From assembly GCF_030546645.1 (NCBI RefSeq), contig NZ_JAUOTO010000014.1:1-42562 (forward strand): a stretch of 42,562 nucleotides of DNA, read 5' to 3'. This DNA comes from Flavitalea plasmicola (lineage in GTDB: Bacteria > Bacteroidota > Bacteroidia > Chitinophagales > Chitinophagaceae). Position 1 is the stretch's first letter; the number at the start of each line of letters is the position of its first letter. A program made the position numbers and the translations under genes. This document shows, in pieces, positions 27,201-35,769 of the stretch. The notes beneath the pieces were generated by a model that made no database searches, was not told the origin of the DNA, and saw nothing but the letters and a program-made list of their open reading frames with translations.

Positions 27201-30200
27201 GATCTATAAGGAGCTAAACGTAAAAATCGATCTGAAGAATATATTTGATACGCCAACCATTGCTTCACTGGCGGAATTGATCAGGCAGTCTGCGAAGGTG
27301 TCCTACCAGGACATCCTGCCAGTGGCAGAGCAGGAGCATTATGATCTTTCCCATTCGCAAAAGCGCTTATGGATATTGAACCAGATCAGCGGCAACAGCA
27401 TTGCCTACAACAGGCTGGCCGGGTACACGCTGGATGGCAGCCTGCATGTCCGGGCATTCGATCAGGCATTTGATGCCTTAATACAGCGCCATGAGATTCT
27501 GCGAACGGTTTTTATTTCCGTTAAGGGGGAACCCAGGCAGAAGATACTTTCGGCATCCGACGCGGGCAATAGCGTGCAGCACTATGATCTCTCCATGGAA
27601 GAAGATCCGGAAGCGCAAACGACGAAGCTGGCCGGAGAGGAAGCCCATATGCCTTTCGACCTGGAAAGAGGACCGTTGATCCGCGTTAAATTGCTGAAGA
27701 TATCACCTGAGAAAAGAGTCTGTCTGTTCAATATCCATCATATCATATGCGATGGATGGACGATCAGGCTGCTGATAAATGAGCTATTGGTCCTGTATGC
27801 GGCCTTCAGTAAAGGTGCGGATAATCCTTTGCCTTCCCTGAAGATCCAATACAAGGACTATGAGAATTGGCATAGGCAACAGCTGGATTCCGGGGATGGT
27901 CTGCTGCAGAAACAATACTGGCTGGATAAGTTCAGGAATATGCCTGCGGCCCTTGCATTGGAGACGGATCATCCCAGGCCTGCCGTCAAAACATTCAATG
28001 GCGACTTTGCAGAGATCTTCATCGATGAGCAATCTGTCAGTGCTTTAAACCAATTATCCCTTCATCATGGCGCCAGCCTGTTCATGAGTGTCCTTTCGGT
28101 CCTGTATGCGCTGCTTTACCGGTGCACCGGTCAAACGGATATCGTTATCGGAACTCCCATCGCGGGAAGAGAGCATGAAGGCCTGGAGGACCAGCTGGGA
28201 TTTTTTGTCAACACCCTTCCGCTTAGAAGCGATTTCCATGAGAACGACAACTTTAAAGACCTGCTGTTGCATATTAAAAAGCTTACGCTGGAAGCTTACG
28301 ACAACCAGGTATATCCTTATGACAAACTGGTGGACGACCTGTCACTCCATAAGGACAGGAGCAGGAATGCGCTGTTCGATGTCAATTTTGCCTGGGGCAA
28401 CCAGGATTTCGCTGTTGCAGAAGAGCTGCCTGTCCCGCAGGGACTGGAGAATATTGCCGTCTCCAGCTACCGTATCCATCACGATTTCAGCAGGTTCGAC
28501 CTGTCATTCCATTGCTCGGAGGTGAATGGCGGCCTGAATATAGGGCTGATATACAATACAGACCTTTTTACGGCCCGGCGTGCCCGGCAAATGCTGCTGC
28601 ATTTCAAGGAGCTGACCGCATCTGTCATAAGCGATCCGGATCTGCCCATTAGATCCCAGCGTATCCTTCCGGATGCCGAAGTCTCCTTTATTTTACAGCA
28701 GGGCAACGCAGCGGCAAGTATCGCAGATGCCGGCCATACGGCGCCGGGGCTTTTCCAACGGCAAGCCGGGCTGCACCCCGGGGACATTGCGTTGGTTGTC
28801 GGAATGGAAGAGATAAGCTATGGCCGCCTGAACAGGAGGGCCAATCAACTGGCGGACCTTCTCGGATCACTGGGGGTAGAGAAAAATTCCGTCATCGCCA
28901 TCCTGGTCAGGGACCCGGTGAACCTGCATATCTCTTTAATGGGGGCCATGAAAGCGAACTTCCCCTGGTGTATCCTCGATCCGGGCCATCCGGCTGGAAG
29001 GCTGGAAAAGATGATCAGGGCCGCTGAAGCAAGCATTCTTATATCGGACAAGGAGCAGGAGGACCTTGCCGCCGGCTTACAAGACAAATGCGACGGCATA
29101 GCTGCCCGCCTGTGTTATGGCCTCTCCGGCAACCTGCAGCAAACAGACCTCGATCGCTATTCCCCGGATGACCCTGCCGGCGGGCCCTCACCGCAAAGCA
29201 TCGCTTATATAAAATGTTCCTCCATCTCCACGGTCGAAATTCGATGCATCCGGATAACGCATGCTGCTTTGGCGGGTTACCTGCAATATTGTAATAAAAT
29301 ATTTTTTGGCGACGGGGGAGGAGGGAATATGGCGTCATTTACCTCTCCTGCCGCAGATGGTGCTTTGACCTCGCTGCTTTGCCCATTGATTGCCGGGAAG
29401 AAAGTCTTCGACTATTCCGGTAAGGACCTGGGCCAGGCTTTTTTCGAGATGTTCCTGAATCCCGGGCTGGACATTGTCAAAATATCTCCCGACCAGATCG
29501 TGGACCTTGATAAAATGCCGTACGTTCCCACGGAGATCAGGAAGATCGTTGTTCAAGGCGAACAGCTGGCCGGACGTCAGATCGACATGCTCCGGGCATT
29601 CAACCCTCAAATGCAGATTTTCCAGGAGCATGGATTTGTCGCCCATTCAGTGTCATTTGCCCTTACGGAGATCTCCGGCGATAATCATATTTGCCGTGTG
29701 GCCGGGGACCAGGTATTGATATTGGATAAAAATGGTGAGCTATTGCCTTTCGGATGTGTGGGAGAGATATGTCTTCGTGCATCCGGCGGCGAAGGAGCTT
29801 TGCTAAGAACACGACTGCTGGGGAAATGGTCGCCTGCCGGACAGCTCCTGGTGACCGGAAACAAAGAAGGCTTTGTTTCCATTGACTTCCAGGAAATTTC
29901 AATGGAGGAGATCGCGGACCTGATAAGGTCTTTAACGAATGAGGCGGCGTGCACCGTGGCCATGGAGGGACAGGCCGGCGAAAGACGCCGTATGATCGTG
30001 TACTTGACGGGGGACCATCACCTGCCCGGTGTGCAACAAAGGCTCGGGGAATATTTGCCGGCCATGATGATCCCTGCCCATCTTATCGCCCTGCCTGCTG
30101 ATTGGGAAAAGAGCGGCGGATCCATACTCCCGGAGACGTTTGCCGGCAATGTAGATTTCGAGCTTGCCAGAAGAGGAGCTTATATTCCTCCCCGCGACGG

Positions 30201-31842
30201 GGTGGAAAGCAAGCTGGTGGAGATCTGGGAGAAAGTCCTTGGGCATAAGAACATCGGCATCAGCGATAATTTCTTCGATCTGGGCGGACACTCACTGAAA
30301 GCAATACAGGTGGTTACCGGAATTTACAGTGAATTGAATTGTGTTGTCAACATCGGGGACATATTTTCAAATCCCTGTATCCAACAGCTGCGTGATCTGA
30401 TGGCAACCTTACAGAAAAAGGAGTATCAACCGATACAGCCTGTGGACATACAGGAATATTATGACGCGTCCCATGCCCAGAAACGGTTGTGGGTCGTTGA
30501 CCAGGTGGACGAGGCAGGCATTGCCTACAATTCCGTAAAGTCAAAGATCTTCAACGGTGAGCTGGACGAGGCCGCATTCCAACGGTCTTTTAAAGAGCTG
30601 GTATGGCGTCATGAGATCTTACGTACCACCTTTGCCGTAATAGACGGAGAGGTCAAACAAAAGGTGAATAGTGATGGGGCCAATCATTTTGAGATGGAAT
30701 GCATCGATCTCCGACATGCCGTGGAAAAGGAACAAATGGCAAAAAGCCTGTCCGACGAAATAGTCCTCAAACGATTTGACCTGGAAAAAGGCCCCCTATT
30801 GCGTGCTGTGCTGATAAGGCTGGAAGAGAAGAAATATCTTTTCCTCCTTTCGATACATCATATTATTTCAGACGCGTGGTCCATGGATGTCCTGATAGGA
30901 GAAATATCCTCTCTTTATGATGCTTTTAGCGCCGGACGGGAGAGTCCGCTCGCGCCGCTGCGCATCCAATATAAAGACTTCACCCGCTGGCAGGACCAAC
31001 AATTGAAGGGGCAGCAGGGCACGGAGCTAAAGGTGTTCTGGTCGGATCTTTTGGAGGGCGCGCCACTGTTGAACCTGCCGACGGATAACAGCCGTCCGCA
31101 GATAAAGACCTTTAACGGGGCATCCTGCTTATTCTTTATGGATAAGACGCTGAAAGATGCGCTTTCTAAAAAGGCCAGGCAGTACGATGCCAGCCTGTTC
31201 ATGCTGCTCTTTGCCTCCCTGAGCGCTTTGTTCTATCAATACACAGGGGAGAATGATGTCGTCCTGGGTACACCGGTGGCCGGCAGAGATCACGAAGACC
31301 TGAAAGACCAGATCGGTTTGTATGCCAATACGCTGCCCGTACGTATCAGATTTTCCCACAAGGCCGGATTCAGGCAATTAATGGATAAGGTTAAGCAGAC
31401 CCTTATAGAAATCTATGCTCATTCGATGTACCCTTTTGATAGAATGGTGGAAGACCTGCATCTTCCCCAGGTGCCAGGCAGGTCTCCCCTGTTTGAAGTG
31501 ATGGTAGTGTTACAAAACAACAGGGCAGACCAGGCATCGTTGCCGGCCAATGTCAGTATGGAAGGATATAGCCTGAACATCGCCTCCACCAAGTTCGATC
31601 TCTCTTTTTATTTCATCGAGCTGGATGACGGCATCGGGTGCGAGATACGGTATAACAAGGACCTGTTCAACAAGGCACGCATAGACCAGATGTCGCAGGA
31701 ATTAAGGTCCCTGCTGGAATATGTGCTGCATGATGACCTGCGGCCTGTGGATGAGATACCATTGAAAAGCGAGGCGTTGAGCGCATTTCTGCAGAGTGGC
31801 AGCAAAGTAGACAAAGAGACGGATGTCGAATTCTCGTTCTGA
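24208..31842 (+). CDS. NRPS: interface-like C*-A(Asp)-T-C-A(vestigial)-T-C
   Basis: This 2544-residue protein starts 3 nt after the upstream stop. An interface-like domain (about 8-425) has MPSVSVD in place of HHxxxDG. A1 (about 440-940) is intact, and its pocket D638 L639 T642 K681 V709 G711 H735 I743 G744 K932 (DLTKVGHIGK) equals the standard aspartate code. Carrier Ser989 and a C domain with HHIICDG (1177-1183) follow. The second A-like region (about 1512-1978) has lost A3 (KCSSISTVE), A5 (EHGFVAH for YGPTE), A7 (VTGNK for TGDL), A8 and the A10 lysine region, yet its carrier Ser2029 and the final C (HHIISDA) are intact. The second carrier therefore cannot be charged in cis. The Asp may be beta-hydroxylated, although the upstream protein carries no hydroxylase, so the one at 1925-2908 may act in trans. 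Confidence 0.94.
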   Translation: MNQNSRMPALSVFQKCLWSTCGTRIPLISCVSVHIAGELDRLRLQDAVQKVAQRHEMLRTVYKEDPQGNLVPEIMDTLVCHHRWLEVDDLSEIDQVFTGQTDGAQFRLANFIKEGISYRIDLCRLSDREFYFLLTMPSVSVDAHSLQQAAREICMAYLGQDPAGEVIQYRQFTDWQAGIAQSPEPAAEDYWNRIDPGEFNFSLVMQDRFEISERSAQMYRFTLPTEQTAQLGLLSKKLGASVRDILFTGFAILIQRYAEQEHIGIGFVNNSRHYDELLRTIGPMSRTLPVQAPMRPTQSFREVANKIKRTLQHAIGWEDYYPPAQRLFGAGFEYLQLDTMRWADDYTVFAISDLRSETDYFPVRLICYDYGDEVRFILAFDNGLFSENAIQLMSRHFLRLLQEILIRPDDAIAAYSTLDDHEFQQVTAGFNRTEQAFQNRTSILSLFEEQAALYPDREAVVFEATRMTYKQLNEKANQLANYLRGHYAIAPNDIIAVKLRRSERMIIAILAILKAGGAYLPLHPFYPAERNRHIMEEAGIKALLTDSEYMFDTAGELNGHLFILDIMLDGLEEGTSDPGPVNKASDLAYVIYTSGSSGQPKGVEITHYSLLNYVNWCKDRHSICPSDKTVLFSSIAFDLCYTSLWTSLACGCCLVILPETDFLDPQALIRLIREEGITYIKLTPSHFSMIMNDLDFHENVQAYCFRLVVLGGERIRTEDVGKFLAHRPEVEFLNHYGPTETTIGCITQPVTRWNFEAFCKRPVIGRPISNTSVYILNEGMRPVSVGETGEICISGDGLARGYLRNERLTKEKFIDHPFAAGAKLYRTGDKGRWTLDGKVEFLGRNDDQIKIRGFRIEVGEIEAVLLKHAGIKQAAVLAVQKEHELQLVAYVVPEGRIELSEVREFLGRFLPDYMIPVYYVRLPNLPLTGNGKVNKKALPHPKDEREDQKVKYVAPSDEVETQLAGIWKEVLNKEDIGILDNFFEIGGHSLRAVQMVSRIYKELNVKIDLKNIFDTPTIASLAELIRQSAKVSYQDILPVAEQEHYDLSHSQKRLWILNQISGNSIAYNRLAGYTLDGSLHVRAFDQAFDALIQRHEILRTVFISVKGEPRQKILSASDAGNSVQHYDLSMEEDPEAQTTKLAGEEAHMPFDLERGPLIRVKLLKISPEKRVCLFNIHHIICDGWTIRLLINELLVLYAAFSKGADNPLPSLKIQYKDYENWHRQQLDSGDGLLQKQYWLDKFRNMPAALALETDHPRPAVKTFNGDFAEIFIDEQSVSALNQLSLHHGASLFMSVLSVLYALLYRCTGQTDIVIGTPIAGREHEGLEDQLGFFVNTLPLRSDFHENDNFKDLLLHIKKLTLEAYDNQVYPYDKLVDDLSLHKDRSRNALFDVNFAWGNQDFAVAEELPVPQGLENIAVSSYRIHHDFSRFDLSFHCSEVNGGLNIGLIYNTDLFTARRARQMLLHFKELTASVISDPDLPIRSQRILPDAEVSFILQQGNAAASIADAGHTAPGLFQRQAGLHPGDIALVVGMEEISYGRLNRRANQLADLLGSLGVEKNSVIAILVRDPVNLHISLMGAMKANFPWCILDPGHPAGRLEKMIRAAEASILISDKEQEDLAAGLQDKCDGIAARLCYGLSGNLQQTDLDRYSPDDPAGGPSPQSIAYIKCSSISTVEIRCIRITHAALAGYLQYCNKIFFGDGGGGNMASFTSPAADGALTSLLCPLIAGKKVFDYSGKDLGQAFFEMFLNPGLDIVKISPDQIVDLDKMPYVPTEIRKIVVQGEQLAGRQIDMLRAFNPQMQIFQEHGFVAHSVSFALTEISGDNHICRVAGDQVLILDKNGELLPFGCVGEICLRASGGEGALLRTRLLGKWSPAGQLLVTGNKEGFVSIDFQEISMEEIADLIRSLTNEAACTVAMEGQAGERRRMIVYLTGDHHLPGVQQRLGEYLPAMMIPAHLIALPADWEKSGGSILPETFAGNVDFELARRGAYIPPRDGVESKLVEIWEKVLGHKNIGISDNFFDLGGHSLKAIQVVTGIYSELNCVVNIGDIFSNPCIQQLRDLMATLQKKEYQPIQPVDIQEYYDASHAQKRLWVVDQVDEAGIAYNSVKSKIFNGELDEAAFQRSFKELVWRHEILRTTFAVIDGEVKQKVNSDGANHFEMECIDLRHAVEKEQMAKSLSDEIVLKRFDLEKGPLLRAVLIRLEEKKYLFLLSIHHIISDAWSMDVLIGEISSLYDAFSAGRESPLAPLRIQYKDFTRWQDQQLKGQQGTELKVFWSDLLEGAPLLNLPTDNSRPQIKTFNGASCLFFMDKTLKDALSKKARQYDASLFMLLFASLSALFYQYTGENDVVLGTPVAGRDHEDLKDQIGLYANTLPVRIRFSHKAGFRQLMDKVKQTLIEIYAHSMYPFDRMVEDLHLPQVPGRSPLFEVMVVLQNNRADQASLPANVSMEGYSLNIASTKFDLSFYFIELDDGIGCEIRYNKDLFNKARIDQMSQELRSLLEYVLHDDLRPVDEIPLKSEALSAFLQSGSKVDKETDVEFSF
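24229..25482 (+). other. Interface-type condensation-like domain II (catalytic His lost)
   Basis: A paralogue of the interface-like domain at 2954-4216. It has MPSVSVD at 136-142, the shared signature IGIG...R.Y.......GPMSRTLP near 263-289, and FEYL near 332. It directly precedes an Asp-specific A domain, as in the first copy. Confidence 0.72.
28741..30141 (+). other. Vestigial adenylation domain between active C and T
   Basis: The start is still A-like (GDIALVVGMEEISYGRLNRRANQLADLL). The ATP-binding and catalytic motifs A3, A5, A7, A8 and A10 are all degraded. Pocket positions retained (D1717, T1721, K1758, E1807) and local similarity to the Asn-type A domain at about 13.5-15.0 kb (NKxxF...T...LTS) suggest descent from an Asp/Asn-activating domain. 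The reading frame is uninterrupted. Confidence 0.85.
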
Positions 31843-31863
31843 AAAGTTAAATCGATAAGGGAT

Positions 31864-34800
31864 ATGAGCAATGAATTTATTATAGAAAGATATTGGGTAA
31901 AGCAGCTGAAGGGTGTTATACCTTCCCTGGCTGTTTTTCAGCAGGCCCTTTCCGAACCCGGCAAAGCGGCATTTGACAGCACTGTGCTGGAACTGCCCAC
32001 TCAGCTGTTGGAGGACATCGACAGGATCACGAACCATTCGGCATTCGGCCGGTATTGTATCATGCTCACTGCATTGGGGATATTGTTGTCCAGGTATTCA
32101 GGAGAGGAAGACATCCTTATTACCACTGCGGAATACAAGCCAGGCAACGGCTTTGACGCTGAGAATGTTTCTTTCCTGCGCAACAACGTCGACCCAACCC
32201 TTACTTTGAAGGAATTGCTTTTGAGCTATAAAGACAAGATCCGGGAAAACTTAAAGCACCAGTCGTATGACTACCGGGTGCTCCTGGACAAGCTGCAGGC
32301 CGGCGAAAAGGAAAGGCGTAATTTGTTTCAGATCGGATTTGTCGATGGGACGTGCCAGAATGCTTGTGAGGGGATCAGGCAATGCGATGCATATATGGTC
32401 TTTTCCGGAGAGGGAACAAAGTTCAGCCTCACGCTGCATTTCTCTTCCGGCCCCACGTCCCCGCTGGCGGCGCAGTTCCTTCGTCACTATCGCGGTGTGC
32501 TGACGAAGATCATGCGTGATCCCGGGATCAGGGCAGGCAGCCTGGAAATACTGGACCCTTCTGAAAAAGAGGAAATTCTGGGAAGGGCCGGACATGACAT
32601 GCGGCCGCTGGCGTTCTGTTCACTTCCCTTTTTGTTCCGGAAGACGGTGTCCCATATTCCGGATGCCAGGGCCGTGGCCTGGGGTGACCATTCCATGACC
32701 TATCAGGAACTGGATCTGGCCACGGACCAGCTGGCCCGATATCTCATAGCATATGACAATATACACGCCGGAGACGTCGTAGCCCTTTGCATGCCCACAT
32801 CGATAAACTTTATGGTCTGCATTATCGGTGTGCTGAAAACAGGGGCGGCAGTGTTGCTGATGGCGCCGGCAGAAAATGTACAACGAGATGTGCATATCAT
32901 GGAGGACAGCAGGGCAAAGCTGCTCATAACGGAGGATCGTTTTTCGGAAATTTCCCGGTACGGTGCGGCCTGTGACGGGTCGATCGCCCTTCCCGCCATC
33001 GACCCCAAAGGAGCCGCCTTTATATTGTATACTTCCGGCTCGACCGGAAAGCCCAAAGGGGCCTGCCTTACCCATGACAGCCTGAACAATATGCTCTTCT
33101 GGTATGCATCCTATTTCGATTTCAGGAGCACGGATGTATTTCCCCAGAAGACTACCGTTACTTTCGGGGATTCCATCGTGGAGCTATTGCTGCCATTGAC
33201 CTATGGATCATCGACCGTTTACCTGCGTCCCTGGGACGACGTGATCAGGGACGCAGGTGCGCTGGTAAAATGGCTGAAGGATATTAGAACCACGATCCTG
33301 CAATTCGTGCCATCGGTGTTCGAAAGTATTGCAGGTATGGCCGATATCGGCACGCTCAGTCATTTGAGAGCGCTGGTGCTCAGCGGAGAGGAAGTAAAAG
33401 GACAGTATAATTTCAAATTCGATGTCTTTAACCTCTATGGATGCTCCGAAGGCACGGCTTCCTCTACCATTTGCAGGCTGGAGAACAACGGCAAAACGTC
33501 CAGGTCCATCGGGAAGCCGATCTTCAATACAGAGGTGCTTATCATGGATAAGCATCTTCAGCTATTGCCTCTCCTGGTAGTGGGAGAAATATATATTGCC
33601 GGTAGAAGCCTGGCCAGCGGTTATTTGAACAATAAGCAACTGACCAGCGAGAAGTTTATTCCCCATCCTTACCGCCCGGGCGAATGGATGTATAGAACGG
33701 GGGACATGGGGAAATTGAAGGAGGGCTATGAGATCGAGTACTGCGGCCGCAGGGACAATCAGATAAAGATCAATGGCATACGGATAGAGGCTTCTGAGAT
33801 CGAGACAGCGCTGAGTGGTCATCCGCGGATACGCTCGGCATTCGTCAGCCTTGCAGAGGGGAGTATCCTTGCCGCCTATATTGTTCTCAGGGAGCCCGTC
33901 GGCGACACGGAGATCAGGGCCTACCTGGGACAGCGGCTGCCCTCTTATTTTGTCCCCCAAATATTCGTACGCCTGCAGGAGATACCGATGACCACCAGCG
34001 GTAAGGTCGACCGGAAGCGCCTGCCGCCGGTGAAACGGGGTGCGCTGAGGAACAACACTGAATTTGTCCCGCCAGCCACCGCAATGGAGCAACAGCTTGC
34101 CGGCATCTGGAAGGAGGTCTTCCAAAGTGAGGAGAACATCGGTGTGGAGCATAATTTTATCGACCTTGGAGGCCATTCGCTCCTTGCCATCAAGCTTCTG
34201 TCAAGGATAGAAAAAGAGCTGGGCATCAATATATCGTTCAGGAACTTTTTTCAATCGCCCACTATAAGGGGACTTGCTGCCGTCATCAGGGATGCGGAAA
34301 GCTCCCGGTACGAAGAGATCCGGCCTGCCGCGCCTAAAGCCTGTTACGAATTGTCCCGTGCGCAGAAAAGACTTTGGATCCTGGACCAGGCTGCTCCGGG
34401 GTCAATTACTTACAATATGTCGCAGTCATATACGCTGAAAGGACATTTGGATGTAAATGCATTTGTCAAAGCGTATGAAGCCATTATGCGGCGACATGAG
34501 ATCTTGCGAACGATCTTTGTAATGTCCGGAGGCGAGCCGGGACAGAAAGTCCTTCCTTATGAAGAGGAAACATTCAAGCTTCATTACCATGACCTGCGTA
34601 TCAATAATGATGCGGCGGCGGTAGCTGCAGCGTTGATCGAAAAGGCGACTAAGCATGCATTTGACCTGTCCCGGGCGCCCCTGATCACCGGATCTCTGTA
34701 CCGCTGCGGTGAAGATGAATATGCTTTTGTTTGTGTGCTCCATCATATCCTTTCCGACGGATGGTCCTTCAGGGTAATGGTCAGGGAGCTCCTTGCCTTA

Positions 34801-35739
34801 TATGAAGCATTCAGGCGGGGCATGCCCGACCCGCTGGAAACGCTCTCCATACAATATAAAGACTATGCGGAATGGCATAACAGGCTGCTTGCACTGGATA
34901 CGGCCGGTGCAAGCAAAGCTTATTGGTCCGGCAAGCTGAAAGGGGACATCCCTGTATTAAGCTGGCCCCGCGTCGAAAGGGTAGAAAAGAGACTTGCGGA
35001 TGGAGGAGCGCTTCGCCGTTTTATCATGGATGCGGATCTGACGGCAAGACTGCTGGAGTATAACGCTGAAAGGCAAATAACCTTGTTTATCAGCCTCACC
35101 GCATTTTTGAAAGTATTATTATATAAGCTGACGAGGGAGAGTGACATCCTCTTGGGTACGCCGGTAGCCGGCCGCAATCACACTATGCTTGAAAATCAGA
35201 TAGGGCTTTATATCAATAACCTCGTCTTACGTGACCAGCTAAAGGAAGAAATGAGCTTTGCCGGCTGTGTAGCCGCCGTGAAGCAAACCGTTCTGGAAGC
35301 TTTCGACCACCAGGAGTATCCCTATGACCAGATCGTGGAAGATCTGCAGGTAAGCGCTCCCCGTGGAAAGAACCCGTTCTATGATGTATTGATCGTCATG
35401 GCGCCGGACGAAGGGATGGACATCGTTCCTCCGGATTTCGGTGGCGGCCTGGGGGTGGAAGCGCTACGCGTGGAACGCACGATCAGCAAGCTGGATTTGA
35501 CGTTCTTCTTTTCCCTCAGCGACCATCTGCACCTGGGGATAGAATACAAGTCGCATCTTTTTGATGAAGTGACGATCGATAAAATGGCCGAAGGGTTCGA
35601 GTCCCTGGTGCGCTATGCCATGGACCACCCGGATTGCACCGTGCAGGAGCTGAAAGCTTCCATGGCAGATGCCGGCGCCAGGATGGAGCATATGAGTTTC
35701 AGCGACATGATGACAAAAGTGGTCGAAGAAGATTTTTAA
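31864..35739 (+). CDS. NRPS: orphan C-lobe (half-C)-A(beta-amino-acid-like)-T-C
   Basis: The 1291-residue protein opens with a C-terminal half of a C domain (about 5-240, from ERYWVKQL), although the upstream gene ends in a full C. The A domain (about 250-725) has TSGSTGKPKG, TGDM, GRRDNQIKI and NGK/SGKVDR motifs, with YGCSE in place of YGPTE. Its pocket lacks the alpha-amino-binding Asp235: the segment is FGDSIVE, giving the code GDVQVSLASK. D236, S301, L322 and A330 resemble published beta-alanine-type codes (VDWVISLADK), so a beta-amino acid such as beta-Ala is plausible. Carrier Ser772 (GGHSL) and a C domain with HHILSDG (960-966) follow. It lies 21 nt downstream of the previous gene and 30 nt upstream of the next ATG, consistent with one transcript. 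Confidence 0.93.
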   Translation: MSNEFIIERYWVKQLKGVIPSLAVFQQALSEPGKAAFDSTVLELPTQLLEDIDRITNHSAFGRYCIMLTALGILLSRYSGEEDILITTAEYKPGNGFDAENVSFLRNNVDPTLTLKELLLSYKDKIRENLKHQSYDYRVLLDKLQAGEKERRNLFQIGFVDGTCQNACEGIRQCDAYMVFSGEGTKFSLTLHFSSGPTSPLAAQFLRHYRGVLTKIMRDPGIRAGSLEILDPSEKEEILGRAGHDMRPLAFCSLPFLFRKTVSHIPDARAVAWGDHSMTYQELDLATDQLARYLIAYDNIHAGDVVALCMPTSINFMVCIIGVLKTGAAVLLMAPAENVQRDVHIMEDSRAKLLITEDRFSEISRYGAACDGSIALPAIDPKGAAFILYTSGSTGKPKGACLTHDSLNNMLFWYASYFDFRSTDVFPQKTTVTFGDSIVELLLPLTYGSSTVYLRPWDDVIRDAGALVKWLKDIRTTILQFVPSVFESIAGMADIGTLSHLRALVLSGEEVKGQYNFKFDVFNLYGCSEGTASSTICRLENNGKTSRSIGKPIFNTEVLIMDKHLQLLPLLVVGEIYIAGRSLASGYLNNKQLTSEKFIPHPYRPGEWMYRTGDMGKLKEGYEIEYCGRRDNQIKINGIRIEASEIETALSGHPRIRSAFVSLAEGSILAAYIVLREPVGDTEIRAYLGQRLPSYFVPQIFVRLQEIPMTTSGKVDRKRLPPVKRGALRNNTEFVPPATAMEQQLAGIWKEVFQSEENIGVEHNFIDLGGHSLLAIKLLSRIEKELGINISFRNFFQSPTIRGLAAVIRDAESSRYEEIRPAAPKACYELSRAQKRLWILDQAAPGSITYNMSQSYTLKGHLDVNAFVKAYEAIMRRHEILRTIFVMSGGEPGQKVLPYEEETFKLHYHDLRINNDAAAVAAALIEKATKHAFDLSRAPLITGSLYRCGEDEYAFVCVLHHILSDGWSFRVMVRELLALYEAFRRGMPDPLETLSIQYKDYAEWHNRLLALDTAGASKAYWSGKLKGDIPVLSWPRVERVEKRLADGGALRRFIMDADLTARLLEYNAERQITLFISLTAFLKVLLYKLTRESDILLGTPVAGRNHTMLENQIGLYINNLVLRDQLKEEMSFAGCVAAVKQTVLEAFDHQEYPYDQIVEDLQVSAPRGKNPFYDVLIVMAPDEGMDIVPPDFGGGLGVEALRVERTISKLDLTFFFSLSDHLHLGIEYKSHLFDEVTIDKMAEGFESLVRYAMDHPDCTVQELKASMADAGARMEHMSFSDMMTKVVEEDF
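31876..32583 (+). other. Orphan condensation C-lobe at N-terminus (second copy)
   Basis: This has second-half C-domain landmarks only: YWVKQL, GILLSRYSGEEDILITT, and a SYDYRVLLDKL segment equivalent to YPxDxLxxxL. No HHxxxDG half is encoded and no frameshift partner lies in the 21-nt gap. It matches the arrangement at 8204-8905. Confidence 0.72.
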
Positions 35740-35769
35740 ACACGCAGCTATTTAAAATCATTGCATATT

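Noticed and set aside
35761..35769. TTG at 35761 as the start of gene 10
   Set aside because: An ATG lies three codons downstream at 35770; nothing in the three extra residues supports the rarer start.
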